From positions 42,941 to 106,940 of the forward strand of contig JAIXQH010000066.1 of NCBI GenBank assembly GCA_027484055.1: a DNA stretch of 64,000 nucleotides, in the 5' to 3' direction. Below, in pieces: positions 1-8,972 of this stretch (its first letter is position 1; every line of letters begins with the position of its first letter). The notes beneath the pieces are model-generated. The model had not been told where the DNA came from, searched no databases, and saw only the letters and a list, made by a program, of their open reading frames with translations. The position numbers and the translations under genes are program-made. This DNA comes from Verrucomicrobiaceae bacterium (lineage in GTDB: Bacteria; Verrucomicrobiota; Verrucomicrobiia; Verrucomicrobiales; Akkermansiaceae).

Positions 1-122
1 ACCGCACTGGCATTTCTGAAACCGTCATCACCACTCTCAACGGCATCCAAACCGTCCGCGCCACGCTCGCCCTGCCCCCCGACAGCTCCCGCTGCTTCGC
101 CCGCCTCCGCGTCTCCAAGTAG
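1..122 (+). CDS. C-terminal end of a secreted protein (5' cut by window edge)
   Basis: Open from the window edge (frame starting at base 3) to a TAG at 120-122, leaving about 39 residues. The peptide ends SSRCFARLRVSK. That ending resembles the last residues of two other secreted proteins here: the one at 1234-2832 ends ...CAFGRLKAHDP plus a short tail, and the one at 21264-28079 ends GFIRVQVTAP. I therefore read it as the tail of a similar exported protein. Its enzymatic or binding part lies outside the window, so no function can be given. Confidence 0.6.
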   Translation, partial: RTGISETVITTLNGIQTVRATLALPPDSSRCFARLRVSK

Positions 123-352
123 GGAGGCCCGCATCAGCGGAACGGGGGACTATGAGGATGGAGTGATGTCTATGAATTCTATCGTAGATAAGTCGGTGCC
201 GTTGTCATTGTGGGCGTCATCCTGAAAGTCTTGGGGTTGTTCGAACCCACCACTTCCGGGGGGGCGGCGCGAGGCGACGAGACTTGGCGGATCACCCTAC
301 TTGGTTGGAGAGATTTCACCAAAAAGTCCCAGCGCCGCTGTAAACCAAATGT

Positions 353-694
353 TTAACGCTTCGTCCCAAACGACGCGCCGACACCCGCCGTCAAAGCCAT
401 GGCCAACGCTCCCCAGAACGTCACTCGGGCGATGGATTTCAAAATGGGCGCTCCACCCGCGCGGGCAGCCGTAGCACCTAACAGCGCTAGAAAGAATAGC
501 GAACTGCCGGAAACCACCCAATCGAGTTTGGACGTGGGCACAGCCAAAACGAGCAACAAGGGTAGAGCGGCCCCGACCGTGAAGGCGGCTGCCGAAGCAA
601 TGGCCGCTTGAACTGGACGGGCGCTTGAGGTGTCGGAAATACCTAATTCGTCGCGGGCATGAGCGCCGAGCGCGTCCTTGGCCATCAATTGCAC
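353..694 (-). pseudogene. VIT1/CCC1-family iron/manganese transporter, C-terminal remnant
   Basis: The 113 residues begin MQLMAKDALGAHARDELGIS, which resembles the cytosolic loop before the last transmembrane helices of the VIT/CCC1 family. Three hydrophobic stretches follow (about 27-55, 61-82, 92-108). Family members are usually around 230 residues with five helices; the first helices are missing. The frame stays open a short way upstream, through QVAVQL, to a TAA near 770, but that extension holds no transmembrane segment. I read this as a 5'-truncated gene remnant. It could still be translated from an upstream GTG, but would lack the pore-forming half. Confidence 0.6.
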
Positions 695-1233
695 TGCGAC
701 CTGTTCGTTGTGCCAGCCACCTACGCGGATATGTCCGTCATTCTCAACATGCCCACGGCCACTGCGCCTTTAGCGTTTCCTCGTCTTTGATAAATGGGTG
801 ACGAGTGATGGAGGCCAGGACCTTATTTCCCTCCCTCTTACTGAGTTTCAACATAAATGACGGCGCAACCCAAGGGGCTGCGTTTTTTCACTTATCGATA
901 ATTATGCAAGCTAGGATGGCGCACTACCTCCCCAATGATAGATTCTTGAGGTTGCCATCTTTTTTGATCGTTCTCGCTGTGAACCATGTGTTTACCTTGA
1001 ATGCTGCGAGCCAATCCCTTGCGGCGGGCTGGGCATGCTGACCTATTGCCGTCGCCGCGTGGCAGCCTAACGTGTGAGAGTCTCTCACCCTTCGCCACTT
1101 CCAATCACCACCGCCCGCCGAGAAGTGCTTTGAAAATGGACGCAGCATAGTGGCAGAAACCCCAGAGATTGACCATCTAGTTTTCACATCACGATATCAT
1201 CTAACCAATGAATCGGCACAATCCGAGTTGCCA
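695..1233. other. Intergenic stretch without a credible gene
   Basis: About 540 bases between the VIT remnant and the surface-protein gene. It holds only short, low-quality frames on both strands. One 15-bp palindrome (1074-1088, GTGAGAG-T-CTCTCAC) has too small a centre to be a hairpin and could be an operator or chance. Together with the truncated neighbour this looks like decayed sequence. Confidence 0.4.
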
Positions 1234-2832
1234 TCAGGGTGAGCTGAGAGAGGGGTCGTGGGCTTTGAGGCGGCCGAAGGCGCAGGCACTGGAGGGAAGC
1301 GGGACGGAGTAATCGTATGTCGACTCGGTAAAACTCGGAGGACTGGACCACGGACCGGCGGGGTGGGTGGCGACTTGGCCGGTGAGTTCGATATTGAGGC
1401 CGGAAACGGAGGCAGTGCTCCAACGGAGTCTCGGGCCGACGGAGGAGAAGACAATGCGGGGGGCGTTGGGGTTGGTGGCGTCGGCGCGTTCGAGATGGGT
1501 GCCGCAGGCCAGTTCGACCAGATTGGGGAGGCCGTCGCCATCTGGATCTGCATCGGGGAGGCGTTGTTCACCGGCCAGTCGGAAGAAGGCTTTCTCGTCG
1601 AGATTTTGAAAGTAGGTGGATTCGGTGGTGGCTGGATGGATGTTGATTTCCGCACGGATGCAGCGGTTGGAGTAGGTGAGGACTTTCACCCAATAGGTCG
1701 TGCCCGCATTTGCCGAAAAGCGCGCACCACTCGGCTCGATCGAGGCGCCGAGCGGAGAGAGAGACGAGGGCGTTCCGGTGTAGATGTAAACTTGCGTATA
1801 TCCGTCACTGCCATAAGTGGAAACGCGGTGGAACCCTGAGCTGGGGCAGGTCCACTTCCACCAGACGGTGGAGTCACCGGGAACCCCGGAGGAGGGCATG
1901 CCCACGTTTTCATGGGGCACGCCAGCTTCGGAGGTTGCCAAGTAGAGCCATGCACCGGCGCAAACGATCGGTTCTGAGCCGAGGTTGGTGGCTTTGGCGA
2001 TCATGTCGTTAGGAGGCGCGCCTGCCGGGAAACGCTCCATCCAGAGGTTGATTTCGCCGCCGAGACCGGCGGTATCGTCGAGGCGGATGCAATACGTGGT
2101 GCCTTCGGTGGCGAGCCAGGCGACCGCCTTGAATCCGGCGGTCTCTTGGGTGAGCACACCGCTGGAGTCGGTGGTGAACACATCCATGAGGGGGTAAAAC
2201 TGGCAGCGCCGGTTGTCTATCCGGACGGGTCCGGAAAAGGTGGCGGTCCATTTCCACCAGACAGTTCGGGTCGGGGGGTAGATCAAGCGAAAATTGCCAT
2301 CAAGGGATGAGGTGGTGGCTAGGACGTTGTTGCCGGCGATGGCCACGGGGTCGCTTTTGAACGTAATTTCATCGGCATCTGCCAATTCATCGGCCCCTCC
2401 GACAGGGTAGGTGCGGAGATAAAAAGAATCGGGTCCCGGCGTATCCAAGGCGATGCGATAGGTGTCGCCTTTGGCGGCGATGAAGGCGACACGATCCAGT
2501 CCTTGGGCAACGAGAACAAGATTTTTCAAAGTGTCTCCCGTGTAGATGGCGATGCGGGCAGATCCAGGGTGGAGCCATTCTCCGAACGCATAGAGGCCGG
2601 AAGCGGGGGCGGTCCAGCGGAACCAAATCGAGGCCGCTGCCGGGCTGCCGGCGTGAGGTGGCTCGCTCGGTTCGGCGGTGGCGGTGCTGCCGTTGAAACT
2701 GTTGAGCGGGAGCGGCAGACCGGTGAGTTCGGTGGGGGTCGCGAAGGTATCGTTACTTTGGGCGGACGCGAGAGGTGTAAGCATCAGAAGGGTCGTGCAA
2801 AGCCCGATAAAGAGGTGCAGAGGAAGCATCAT
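1234..2832 (-). CDS. Secreted three-repeat surface protein with Ca-binding motif and shared C-terminal module
   Basis: A 532-residue protein with an N-terminal signal peptide (hydrophobic to about residue 24, cleavage near ASA-QS). The body has three related beta-rich repeats of roughly 110 residues (about 26-130, 150-260, 275-390), each built round WFRW/WWKWT, 'A.SG...' and 'YTG' motifs. Such repeats occur in extracellular proteins of Verrucomicrobia and related groups; no catalytic residues are evident. Near residue 425 comes DADPDGDGLPNLVELACG, a calcium-binding thrombospondin-3-like turn, followed by about 85 residues ending in a CAFGRLKAHDP strand like that of two other exported proteins in this window. 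A surface or matrix-binding role is likely but unproven. Confidence 0.75.
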   Translation of the reverse strand: MMLPLHLFIGLCTTLLMLTPLASAQSNDTFATPTELTGLPLPLNSFNGSTATAEPSEPPHAGSPAAASIWFRWTAPASGLYAFGEWLHPGSARIAIYTGDTLKNLVLVAQGLDRVAFIAAKGDTYRIALDTPGPDSFYLRTYPVGGADELADADEITFKSDPVAIAGNNVLATTSSLDGNFRLIYPPTRTVWWKWTATFSGPVRIDNRRCQFYPLMDVFTTDSSGVLTQETAGFKAVAWLATEGTTYCIRLDDTAGLGGEINLWMERFPAGAPPNDMIAKATNLGSEPIVCAGAWLYLATSEAGVPHENVGMPSSGVPGDSTVWWKWTCPSSGFHRVSTYGSDGYTQVYIYTGTPSSLSPLGASIEPSGARFSANAGTTYWVKVLTYSNRCIRAEINIHPATTESTYFQNLDEKAFFRLAGEQRLPDADPDGDGLPNLVELACGTHLERADATNPNAPRIVFSSVGPRLRWSTASVSGLNIELTGQVATHPAGPWSSPPSFTESTYDYSVPLPSSACAFGRLKAHDPSLSSP

Positions 2833-2882
2833 TCCGATGTGATTACTATGCCACGGAGAGGAATGCGACCCTAGAGATTAAA

Positions 2883-4223
2883 ATGTTGGATAAGCGAACC
2901 GGGGGACTAAGCTCGCGGCAAATGAATATCGCTATAAAACTCACTACAACCGCCGGATTCCGGTGTTCTTCGGAGCATTCTTTCTTTCATCATTTCAGAT
3001 TTGCCCTGACTTACCTTTTCTCCCGCGCCTCCCATTTCCCCGCCATCGGGGCCGGCCGTCAGTTCTTTCCAGGGCTCTCATCCCAAAAGCAATGCATTGC
3101 CCACACGCTGCTCTTTGCCTGTCTTGCTAGTTTGCTCACGATCACGGGACTCGCAGCTGAGCCACTCAGCGCTGCCGAGCCAGATCGCGTCGCGATACTG
3201 CTGCGCGAAGCCACGCTCAAAGCACTCGCAGAACCTTTGCGGACTTACATCACGGACGTGGAGCAGCGTTTCCCAGCGAAGCTTCAGATCGTCGCAGGTA
3301 ATTGGAAGACCGCAGAGGAGGTGAGAGCGGCCATCAAGGACTTGCACGAAAAGCAAAAAATTTCCGGTGTGATCTTGGTCGGAGCCATGCCGATGCACCG
3401 CTTTTACATGCATGAGTTTGCCAATCCCAATCCTCTTTATTACGAGGACTTCGATCTCAAGTTTAGTGATCAAAATAAAGATGGAGTCGCGGACGGCTAT
3501 CAGGGCAAACCGCAATTGAAAGTCTGGGTGGCTAACCTACGCAGCTCGGTGAAAGCCAATGACGACGATATCGCCACTCTGAAACTATTTTTCGCCAAGA
3601 CTCACACTTACTATCATGCCAAAGAAGCCATGGAACCACGAGCCCTCGCGCTGAGTGGCTCTGACTGGCCTGAAGGCGGCACTTGGTTCAAAGAACAGAT
3701 CGGAGGCAAGCTCCTTGGCAAGCGAGCGATTACTGTGCTCGAGAACAAAGCCTGCACGCTCAAGTCCGCTGAGAAAGCACTCAAAGAACATAACTACACA
3801 CTCACCTACATTCAGGTTCACTCGAACTGGAATGCCCAGAGCACGGAGGGTGGAGATTTAACCGCAGAACAAGTCATCAAACTCAAGACAGGCTCACTTA
3901 TCACGATCAACCACGGCTGCTCTACCGGAAATTGGATGCACAACGAAGCCGAGAGGACCAGCCCGAACATGGCCATGAGTTTCGTGTTTGGAAGAAATAT
4001 TGGGCAAGTTGTTGTTGCACAGGTTCGCTCAGGAATGATCGATTACCAAGACGTTCTCTATGATGGATTGTCCGGAAGGGAATGGTTTGGAAAAGCCTAC
4101 TTCAACACCAAACAAAAAGCAGAGTCTCAAGCCTCTTCGGGCGATCACGTCCCCGGCGATATTGTTTCCGGTATTCTCATGATCGGCAATCCCTTCGTCC
4201 AAATCAGACCTTTCAAAAACTGA
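2883..4223 (+). CDS. Gingipain-like (C25-type, caspase-fold) secreted protein, putative cysteine peptidase
   Basis: 446 residues. A hydrophobic signal-like segment sits unusually far in (about 73-92, ending in GLAAEPLS), after some 70 residues of low-complexity leader. ATG at 2883 is the longest start and ATG at 2922 the next; neither puts the signal segment at the N-terminus. The body has the layout of C25 peptidases: a GVILVGAMPMHRF strand, an acidic YYEDFDLKFSDQNKDGVADG stretch, an alpha/beta core, then a His in TYIQVHSNW (about 315) and a Cys in INHGCSTGNW (about 345) spaced like the caspase-fold His-Cys dyad. I infer an exported or periplasmic cysteine peptidase or its inactive relative; no pro- or Ig-like domain is visible. 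It stands alone between eroded spacers. Confidence 0.55.
   Translation: MLDKRTGGLSSRQMNIAIKLTTTAGFRCSSEHSFFHHFRFALTYLFSRASHFPAIGAGRQFFPGLSSQKQCIAHTLLFACLASLLTITGLAAEPLSAAEPDRVAILLREATLKALAEPLRTYITDVEQRFPAKLQIVAGNWKTAEEVRAAIKDLHEKQKISGVILVGAMPMHRFYMHEFANPNPLYYEDFDLKFSDQNKDGVADGYQGKPQLKVWVANLRSSVKANDDDIATLKLFFAKTHTYYHAKEAMEPRALALSGSDWPEGGTWFKEQIGGKLLGKRAITVLENKACTLKSAEKALKEHNYTLTYIQVHSNWNAQSTEGGDLTAEQVIKLKTGSLITINHGCSTGNWMHNEAERTSPNMAMSFVFGRNIGQVVVAQVRSGMIDYQDVLYDGLSGREWFGKAYFNTKQKAESQASSGDHVPGDIVSGILMIGNPFVQIRPFKN
2907..2918 (+). repeat. ACTARGCTCGCG leader motif, copy 1
   Basis: ACTAAGCTCGCG lies just before an ATGAAT at 2922. A near-identical motif with a similarly placed ATGAAT occurs at 4350-4361. 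Further downstream the two leaders share CTTTTC/CTTCTTTTG, TTTCCCCGCC and CCCxAAAGCAA elements. It may be a dispersed leader or the relic of a tandem duplication. Confidence 0.35.
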
Positions 4224-4329
4224 ACTCGACCGCACCGACTCCGCCGCGCCCAAGAATCCTAAGTAGAGTCTTTCTGAGAGACAGGTCTTTAATATGCCCA
4301 GCCGCTGAAAATAGCCGCCAAAAGATATC

Positions 4330-4635
4330 TTGGCAAAGCGGCCCGAAGAACTAGGCTCGCGATCCATGAATTTGACTGCCAAAATCAGCAGCGACGTGCG
4401 CCATTCGGAAGTCTCGCCACGGATTTTATGTCGGGTCACTTCTTTTGTCTACGCTTTCCCCGCCCTTCGGTCCTTTCAACGGACTTCACCCCTAAAGCAA
4501 ATTTCTAGAAAGATCACCTCCCATGCCTTCGTAGCCACGGATGTCTGGCTGCCGATCAATATCGAGAACGACAAGCCCGTCCTCAAGTGGCAGGACGGAA
4601 GAAACCTTAACGTATTTTTATTTTACTGCCCATGA
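4330..4635 (+). pseudogene. Composite gene remnant: leader-like 5' part plus enzyme C-terminus
   Basis: A 101-codon frame in an otherwise gene-free 400-base spacer. Its first part carries the leader motif also found upstream (ACTAGGCTCGCG at 4350-4361, then ATGAAT at 4366). Its last 35 codons read ATDVWLPINI...KPVLKWQDG, which resembles the extreme C-terminus of secreted glycosidases of PVC bacteria as I recall them (VWLP ... KPV.KW.D). The likeliest history is a gene whose middle was deleted. The frame overlaps the next gene by four bases. The family assignment is weak. Confidence 0.3.
4350..4361 (+). repeat. ACTARGCTCGCG leader motif, copy 2
   Basis: ACTAGGCTCGCG followed four bases later by ATGAAT, matching copy 1 at 2907-2918 except for one purine. 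Confidence 0.35.
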
Positions 4636-5912
4636 ACACGCGAACTATGACCCGCCGGGATGCCGTGAAACTTTGTGCCCTCGGGGCCGGTGCGTTGTGG
4701 CCGGGGGTGAGCCGGGCAGCGGAGCCAGCGATGTTTCCGGTCCGGACCATTACGCGCGGTCCCAAGCATCATTGGTTTGGGTATTATGACAAACTGCAGT
4801 TTGACCCCACTCAGCGGTATGTGCTGGGGATGGAGGTCGGGTTTGAGCACCGCCCGCCCACGGCTGACGACGAGATTCGCGTCGGCATGGTGGACTTGAA
4901 GGACGGGGACAAGTGGATCGACCTAGGGTCGAGCCGCGCTTGGGGCTGGCAGCAGGGCTGCATGCTCCAGTGGGTGCCGGGATCGACGGAGGAGGTCATC
5001 TGGAACGACCGGCAGGACGGGCAGTTCGTCTCTCACGTGTTGAATGTGAAGACCGGCAAGAAACGCACGCTGTCCAAGGCCGTGTATGCGTTAAGTCCAG
5101 ACGGCACCTGGGCCATCGGCACCGAGTTTTCGCGCATCCAGAACCTGCGCCCCGGCTACGGCTACGCGGGTGTGGACGATCCCCACGAGAATGTGAAGGT
5201 GCCGAAGGACATCGGACTCTATCGGGTGGACCTCGCCACAGGACAAGCCTCGCAGTTGTTCTCGTTAGCAGACATCGCGGCAATCCCACTCGATGGGAAG
5301 TCGGTGTTGGATAATTTTCACTGGTTCAACCATCTCCTGGTGAACACGGACGGCACGCGCTTCACGTTCCTAAACCGATGGCGGGCGGCTCGCGGGGACC
5401 GTCAGGAAATGGCAGCGCGCGGCTTCGTGACGCGCATGTTCACCGCAAACGCTGACGGGTCGGACCTGCATTGCATCGATGCGTCGGGCGAGACGTCGCA
5501 CTTCATCTGGCGCGATCCGACGCATATCACGGCCTACACGAAGCCCGCCGGTCAGCCGTTTGGGTTTTATGTGTTGGAGGACAAGACCGGGAAGATCGAG
5601 CGCATCGGCGAGGGACGCATGTTGGCGAACGGGCACCAGACTTATTTGTCGAAGGGAAACGGCCAGGACTGGATCCTGTGCGACACCTATCCGGAGGGTC
5701 CGGAGCGACTGCAAACACCGTATTTGTACCACGTTCCCAGCAAGCGGCGCATTGACTTGGGTCGCTTCCCGTCGCCGAAGGAGTATGTGGGCGAGTGGCG
5801 GTGCGACACCCATCCGCGCTCCAGTCCCGACGGCAATCTTGTGTGCATCGACTCACCTCATGGAGGCAACGGGCGACAGTTGCACCTGATCGACGTGAGC
5901 GGTGCGTCCTGA
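4632..5912 (+). CDS. Tat-exported beta-propeller protein (oligogalacturonate-lyase/TolB-like fold)
   Basis: 426 residues with a twin-arginine signal (TMTRRDAVKLCALGAGAL; cleavage near SRAAEP), so probably exported folded to the periplasm. The mature part is a run of beta-propeller-like blades with SPDG, NTDG, TANADG and SSPDG turns (near 155, 240, 275, 400) and aromatic/His-rich strands (GPKHHWFGYYDK, DNFHWFNHLLV, GHQTYLSKG, CDTHPRSSPDG). This resembles the PD40/TolB and oligogalacturonate-lyase-like propellers common in Verrucomicrobia and Planctomycetes. The conserved His residues may bind a metal at the propeller centre, as in family PL22 lyases, but the substrate cannot be read. No co-oriented partner is adjacent. 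Confidence 0.65.
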   Translation: MNTRTMTRRDAVKLCALGAGALWPGVSRAAEPAMFPVRTITRGPKHHWFGYYDKLQFDPTQRYVLGMEVGFEHRPPTADDEIRVGMVDLKDGDKWIDLGSSRAWGWQQGCMLQWVPGSTEEVIWNDRQDGQFVSHVLNVKTGKKRTLSKAVYALSPDGTWAIGTEFSRIQNLRPGYGYAGVDDPHENVKVPKDIGLYRVDLATGQASQLFSLADIAAIPLDGKSVLDNFHWFNHLLVNTDGTRFTFLNRWRAARGDRQEMAARGFVTRMFTANADGSDLHCIDASGETSHFIWRDPTHITAYTKPAGQPFGFYVLEDKTGKIERIGEGRMLANGHQTYLSKGNGQDWILCDTYPEGPERLQTPYLYHVPSKRRIDLGRFPSPKEYVGEWRCDTHPRSSPDGNLVCIDSPHGGNGRQLHLIDVSGAS

Positions 5913-6063
5913 GATATCGTGGAGTTACTCGGCCTTCACCTTGAAATAAGGCGGGCTCAGTAAACGGGGGGGCGACTAACAAGCATTTGTGGCCAGCCCT
6001 TCTCTAACCATGACAGAGTTACAGGCCTTTAATCGTGAGGGCTTCCGTAATTTAGGCGGGTCC

Positions 6064-6876
6064 TCAGCGGATTTTGTCAGTCATTTCGAGATAGGCCTTC
6101 GCATAGCCGTCGGCGAGGCGGCGCAGTGTTGGTGTGTCGAAGTGGAGATTGTCTCCGATGGAAATCGGCTCGCTGATGGGGACGAATGCGACGTTTTTAA
6201 GACGTTTGGCAACGGCCTGCTGTGCCGCGTCAACGGCCTTTTGGTCCTCGGTCCAGGTTTTTCCAGGAAAGTTTCCCAGCTGGCCTATGATGAAGGGAAG
6301 GTCGGGAGCATCGAGTTCGCGGCGGAATCGCTGAATGAGATCTTCGAGATTTTTCCCGTAGGCAGCGGATAATCCGGGGCTACAGTCCGCTTCTCCCTGA
6401 TGCCAGAGGATGGCCTTCAGGGTGCCGTCACGCATGGCTTTTTTCGCGGCGGCGATGGAGTCATCCCACGGGTGGTTTTTTGTTTGTTCCCAGTATTTCC
6501 CCGGTTCCCAGATTGCGATCGGAGATCCTCCGCAGGCCGTGGGAATGAGGCCGATGGAGATCCCCGGCTTTTTCTCACGGATGATGGCAGCAAAGGATCG
6601 ACCGATGCCGGTGCCGGCGGATGGTTTGTCCCAGTGGAGCGGATCGGTGGCAATTTTCCATTCCCCGTTCTTGTCGAGGGCGATGACCTTGGGGGTCGTT
6701 TTTTTGGACGTCGCGTCGATTTTGCCGCGTCCCGCCATGTTGGATTGCCCGGCGAGGAGGAAGAGGTGGAGCTTATCCTTTGAGGGGAGTTTGACTTCCT
6801 CCGCTGAAACGGCGTTATGAAAAAGGGCGTAAATGAGAAATAGGCGCGAAAGGTATTTCATGGGGTTTGTTTTCAT
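6064..6876 (-). CDS. SASA-domain carbohydrate esterase (sialate O-acetylesterase-like, CE6 type)
   Basis: 270 residues with a signal peptide (about 1-25, ending VSAEE). The SGNH-type esterase motifs of the SASA/CE6 family are present: FLLAGQSNMAGRG with the nucleophilic Ser (about 42), GRSFAAIIRE, PTACGGSPI (oxyanion Gly), and ILWHQGEADC (about 160). A late 'D.LHFD' (about 247-252) could supply the catalytic Asp/His. Such enzymes remove acetyl groups from sialic acids, xylan or other glycans in the periplasm or outside. Length fits the family. It is monocistronic here. Substrate is inferred at family level only. Confidence 0.85.
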   Translation of the reverse strand: MKTNPMKYLSRLFLIYALFHNAVSAEEVKLPSKDKLHLFLLAGQSNMAGRGKIDATSKKTTPKVIALDKNGEWKIATDPLHWDKPSAGTGIGRSFAAIIREKKPGISIGLIPTACGGSPIAIWEPGKYWEQTKNHPWDDSIAAAKKAMRDGTLKAILWHQGEADCSPGLSAAYGKNLEDLIQRFRRELDAPDLPFIIGQLGNFPGKTWTEDQKAVDAAQQAVAKRLKNVAFVPISEPISIGDNLHFDTPTLRRLADGYAKAYLEMTDKIR

Positions 6877-7144
6877 GGGCAGCGAGATCGTGTGCAGTTG
6901 GGCAGCGGACGTCGATTGTCCTTTCGAAGTGATCCATCTAGTTTCTTCGAATGCCGCCCCTACGAACCATGGCTGGGCAACGGCCCGTCGGAAAACAGCG
7001 TGATTCCTCCTAGCCGTCGAGCTCGACGCTCTCAGGATGACAGAGAGACATGGTCTTCCATCATGACGCGATGTGAATCGAGCCTGTTGGAAAATAACGA
7101 TTGCCTGCGTATGAGACCGTTCCTGACACTACCCTTATTAACTC

Positions 7145-7993
7145 ATGATCTCCAAAATCCTCGCGGCTTTTGCCCTCCTCACCAGCCTCTCGCACGCCGA
7201 GTCCGTACCTCTGCGGGTCCTCACCTACAACCTACGCTACATCACGCCCGGTGATATCGGCGAACGGTCGTGGACTGCGAGGCGGGATCTGCTCGGAGCC
7301 ATGGTGGCGAAGGATCAACCGGACATCATTGGGGTGCAGGAAGCTTTTCGGCCGATGCTCGACGATCTGGAGGCACGCGCACCGGGCTATGCAGAAATCG
7401 GCTGCGGCCGCGAGGATGGATTGGCGAAGGGTGAATACTCCGCGATCCTGGTGAAGACGGATCGTTTCACCGTGCAGAACTCCGGGACCTTCTGGCTTTC
7501 GGACACCCCGGAGGTCGTGGCCTCCAGCTCATGGGGAAACCGAGTGGTGAGAATCTGCACATGGGCGAAACTTTACGACCGCAAGAGCAAGCAATCCTTC
7601 CACTACTTCAACACGCACCTCGACCATGAGACACCGCTGGCACGCCAAAAGGGAACCGAGCTAATCCTCGCACGCATGGCCGCCACCGGTTCCCGCGGGC
7701 CTTTCGTCCTGACCGGTGATTTCAATGCCGGGCCTGAGGATCCGCTCCACGCCCTGATCAAGGGTGAGCCGCACAACCTCGTCGAAACCTGGGCGGTCCT
7801 CCACCCCAATGCGCAGCCTAGAGAGTCTGGCACGGCCCATGGCTTCAGCGGCAAAACCGACAAGGGACACATCGATTACATTTACGCCTCCAAGTCCTTC
7901 GGCATCGTCGACTCCGAGATTCTCCACGATCATGAGGGAACGACCTACCCCTCTGATCACTTTCCGGTGCGCGCGACGCTGACGCTTCCTTAG
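7145..7993 (+). CDS. Exported endonuclease/exonuclease/phosphatase family protein
   Basis: 282 residues with a short signal peptide (1-19, LSHAESV). It has the DNase I-like motifs: LRVLTYNLRY, a metal-binding Glu in IIGVQEAFRP, FNTHLDHE, LTGDFNAGPED, and the terminal SDHFPVRATL with the catalytic Asp-His. Related exported proteins hydrolyse phosphodiesters or phosphomonoesters of nucleic acids, sphingolipids or inositol phosphates, so the substrate is not determined. An 8-bp perfect hairpin lies 69 bases downstream (8062-8080). Confidence 0.85.
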   Translation: MISKILAAFALLTSLSHAESVPLRVLTYNLRYITPGDIGERSWTARRDLLGAMVAKDQPDIIGVQEAFRPMLDDLEARAPGYAEIGCGREDGLAKGEYSAILVKTDRFTVQNSGTFWLSDTPEVVASSSWGNRVVRICTWAKLYDRKSKQSFHYFNTHLDHETPLARQKGTELILARMAATGSRGPFVLTGDFNAGPEDPLHALIKGEPHNLVETWAVLHPNAQPRESGTAHGFSGKTDKGHIDYIYASKSFGIVDSEILHDHEGTTYPSDHFPVRATLTLP

Positions 7994-8345
7994 GAAATCC
8001 CCCCGGCAATCTCGGTCTGGCCACCACGATCGGTGTGGAAACCTCATAATGACGCTAGAATCCGCAGTTGGAAACTGCGGGTGGCGAGAGCACGTGGGTC
8101 AAGTGACGGCTGACGGGGGGGCTTGGGCGCCGCGTGATGGATCATTTGCTCGACGGGAGCAAACCAGGCTTCCACTGGGAGTCATCGAGTCCTGCGCAAA
8201 GCCGACCTACGTGCATGCCGGGGATTTTGGCCACCACCTCGTCATCTTGAGGACGGCGGCCACGGGCGAGGCGTTCGGACTGGTGCGAGGCAAGGGGCAA
8301 GCTCGGCGCTTAAGTCGTCCTGCTGAACCAAGAGTTTTGAAACGC
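7994..8345. other. Intergenic stretch, no credible gene
   Basis: About 350 bases between convergent genes. Only short implausible frames are seen. The one structured element is the hairpin at 8062-8080, listed separately. Confidence 0.4.
8062..8080. repeat. Perfect palindromic hairpin
   Basis: CCGCAGTT-GGA-AACTGCGG: an 8-bp stem with a 3-base loop and no following T-tract, so a weak terminator at best. It could be a member of a dispersed palindromic repeat; I see no second copy here. Confidence 0.4.
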
Positions 8346-8972
8346 TTAAATCGGGGGGATTGATTCTAGCGCCTGGCGGGTGGCGGCATTTACGTCGCTG
8401 GCGGTGAGTAGGTCGGAGACGATGACGACGCGGCGTGCGCCAGCGGCGATGACAGTGGGAAGAGTTTCCCGGTTGATGCCGCCGATGCAGAAGGCGGGTA
8501 ATGCTTTCCCGACTTCTTGCTCCATGGTGACGATGTCTTGGAGGCCGATGGCGGGGCGACCGGGCTTGGTGGGGGTGGGGAAAATGGGACCGAAGCCGAT
8601 ATAGTCGAAGCCTTCTGCAAGGGCAGCTTGGGCTTGGGCGAGGGAGTGAGTGGAGCGTCCGACAAGCTTGCCCTCTCCCACGACCGCGCGGGCGGCGGCA
8701 AGTGGTCCGTCTTCCTGGCCGATGTGGACGCCGTCGGCATCTAGAGCTGCAGCGAGGACGGGGAAGTCGTTGATGATGAAAGGGATGCCTGCTGCGCGGC
8801 AGAGAGGGAGGAGTTTCTCGGCGACGCGCTGGATGACGGCTTGGTCTTTCCCCTTGGCACGGAGTTGGAGGATGTCTGCGCCACCGGCGATGAGGGAGGC
8901 GGTGACTTTCTCGGCATCTTCCCCGGGGGTATAGCCGAGGTCTAGGATGGCGTAGAGGCGGGCGGAAGTCAT
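8346..8972 (-). CDS. thiE: Thiamine-phosphate synthase
   Basis: 208 residues, typical length. It joins HMP-pyrophosphate and the thiazole phosphate to form thiamine monophosphate in the cytoplasm. Family marks: a TIM-barrel opening RLYAILDLGYTPG, DILQLRAKGK (phosphate-site region), FIINDFP, ADGVHIGQED, LVGRSTHS, YIGFGPIFPTPTKPG and AFCIGGINRET. It follows accB-accC on the same strand, 34 bases after the accC stop. Almost all of that spacer is a palindromic repeat that runs into the thiE start codon and leaves no clear Shine-Dalgarno sequence, so expression may depend on translational coupling or on the hairpin. Confidence 0.93.
   Translation of the reverse strand: MTSARLYAILDLGYTPGEDAEKVTASLIAGGADILQLRAKGKDQAVIQRVAEKLLPLCRAAGIPFIINDFPVLAAALDADGVHIGQEDGPLAAARAVVGEGKLVGRSTHSLAQAQAALAEGFDYIGFGPIFPTPTKPGRPAIGLQDIVTMEQEVGKALPAFCIGGINRETLPTVIAAGARRVVIVSDLLTASDVNAATRQALESIPPI

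Noticed and set aside
8100..8363. ORF in the spacer before thiE (plus strand)
   Set aside because: Overlaps the thiE 3' end, no start signal, no recognisable protein.
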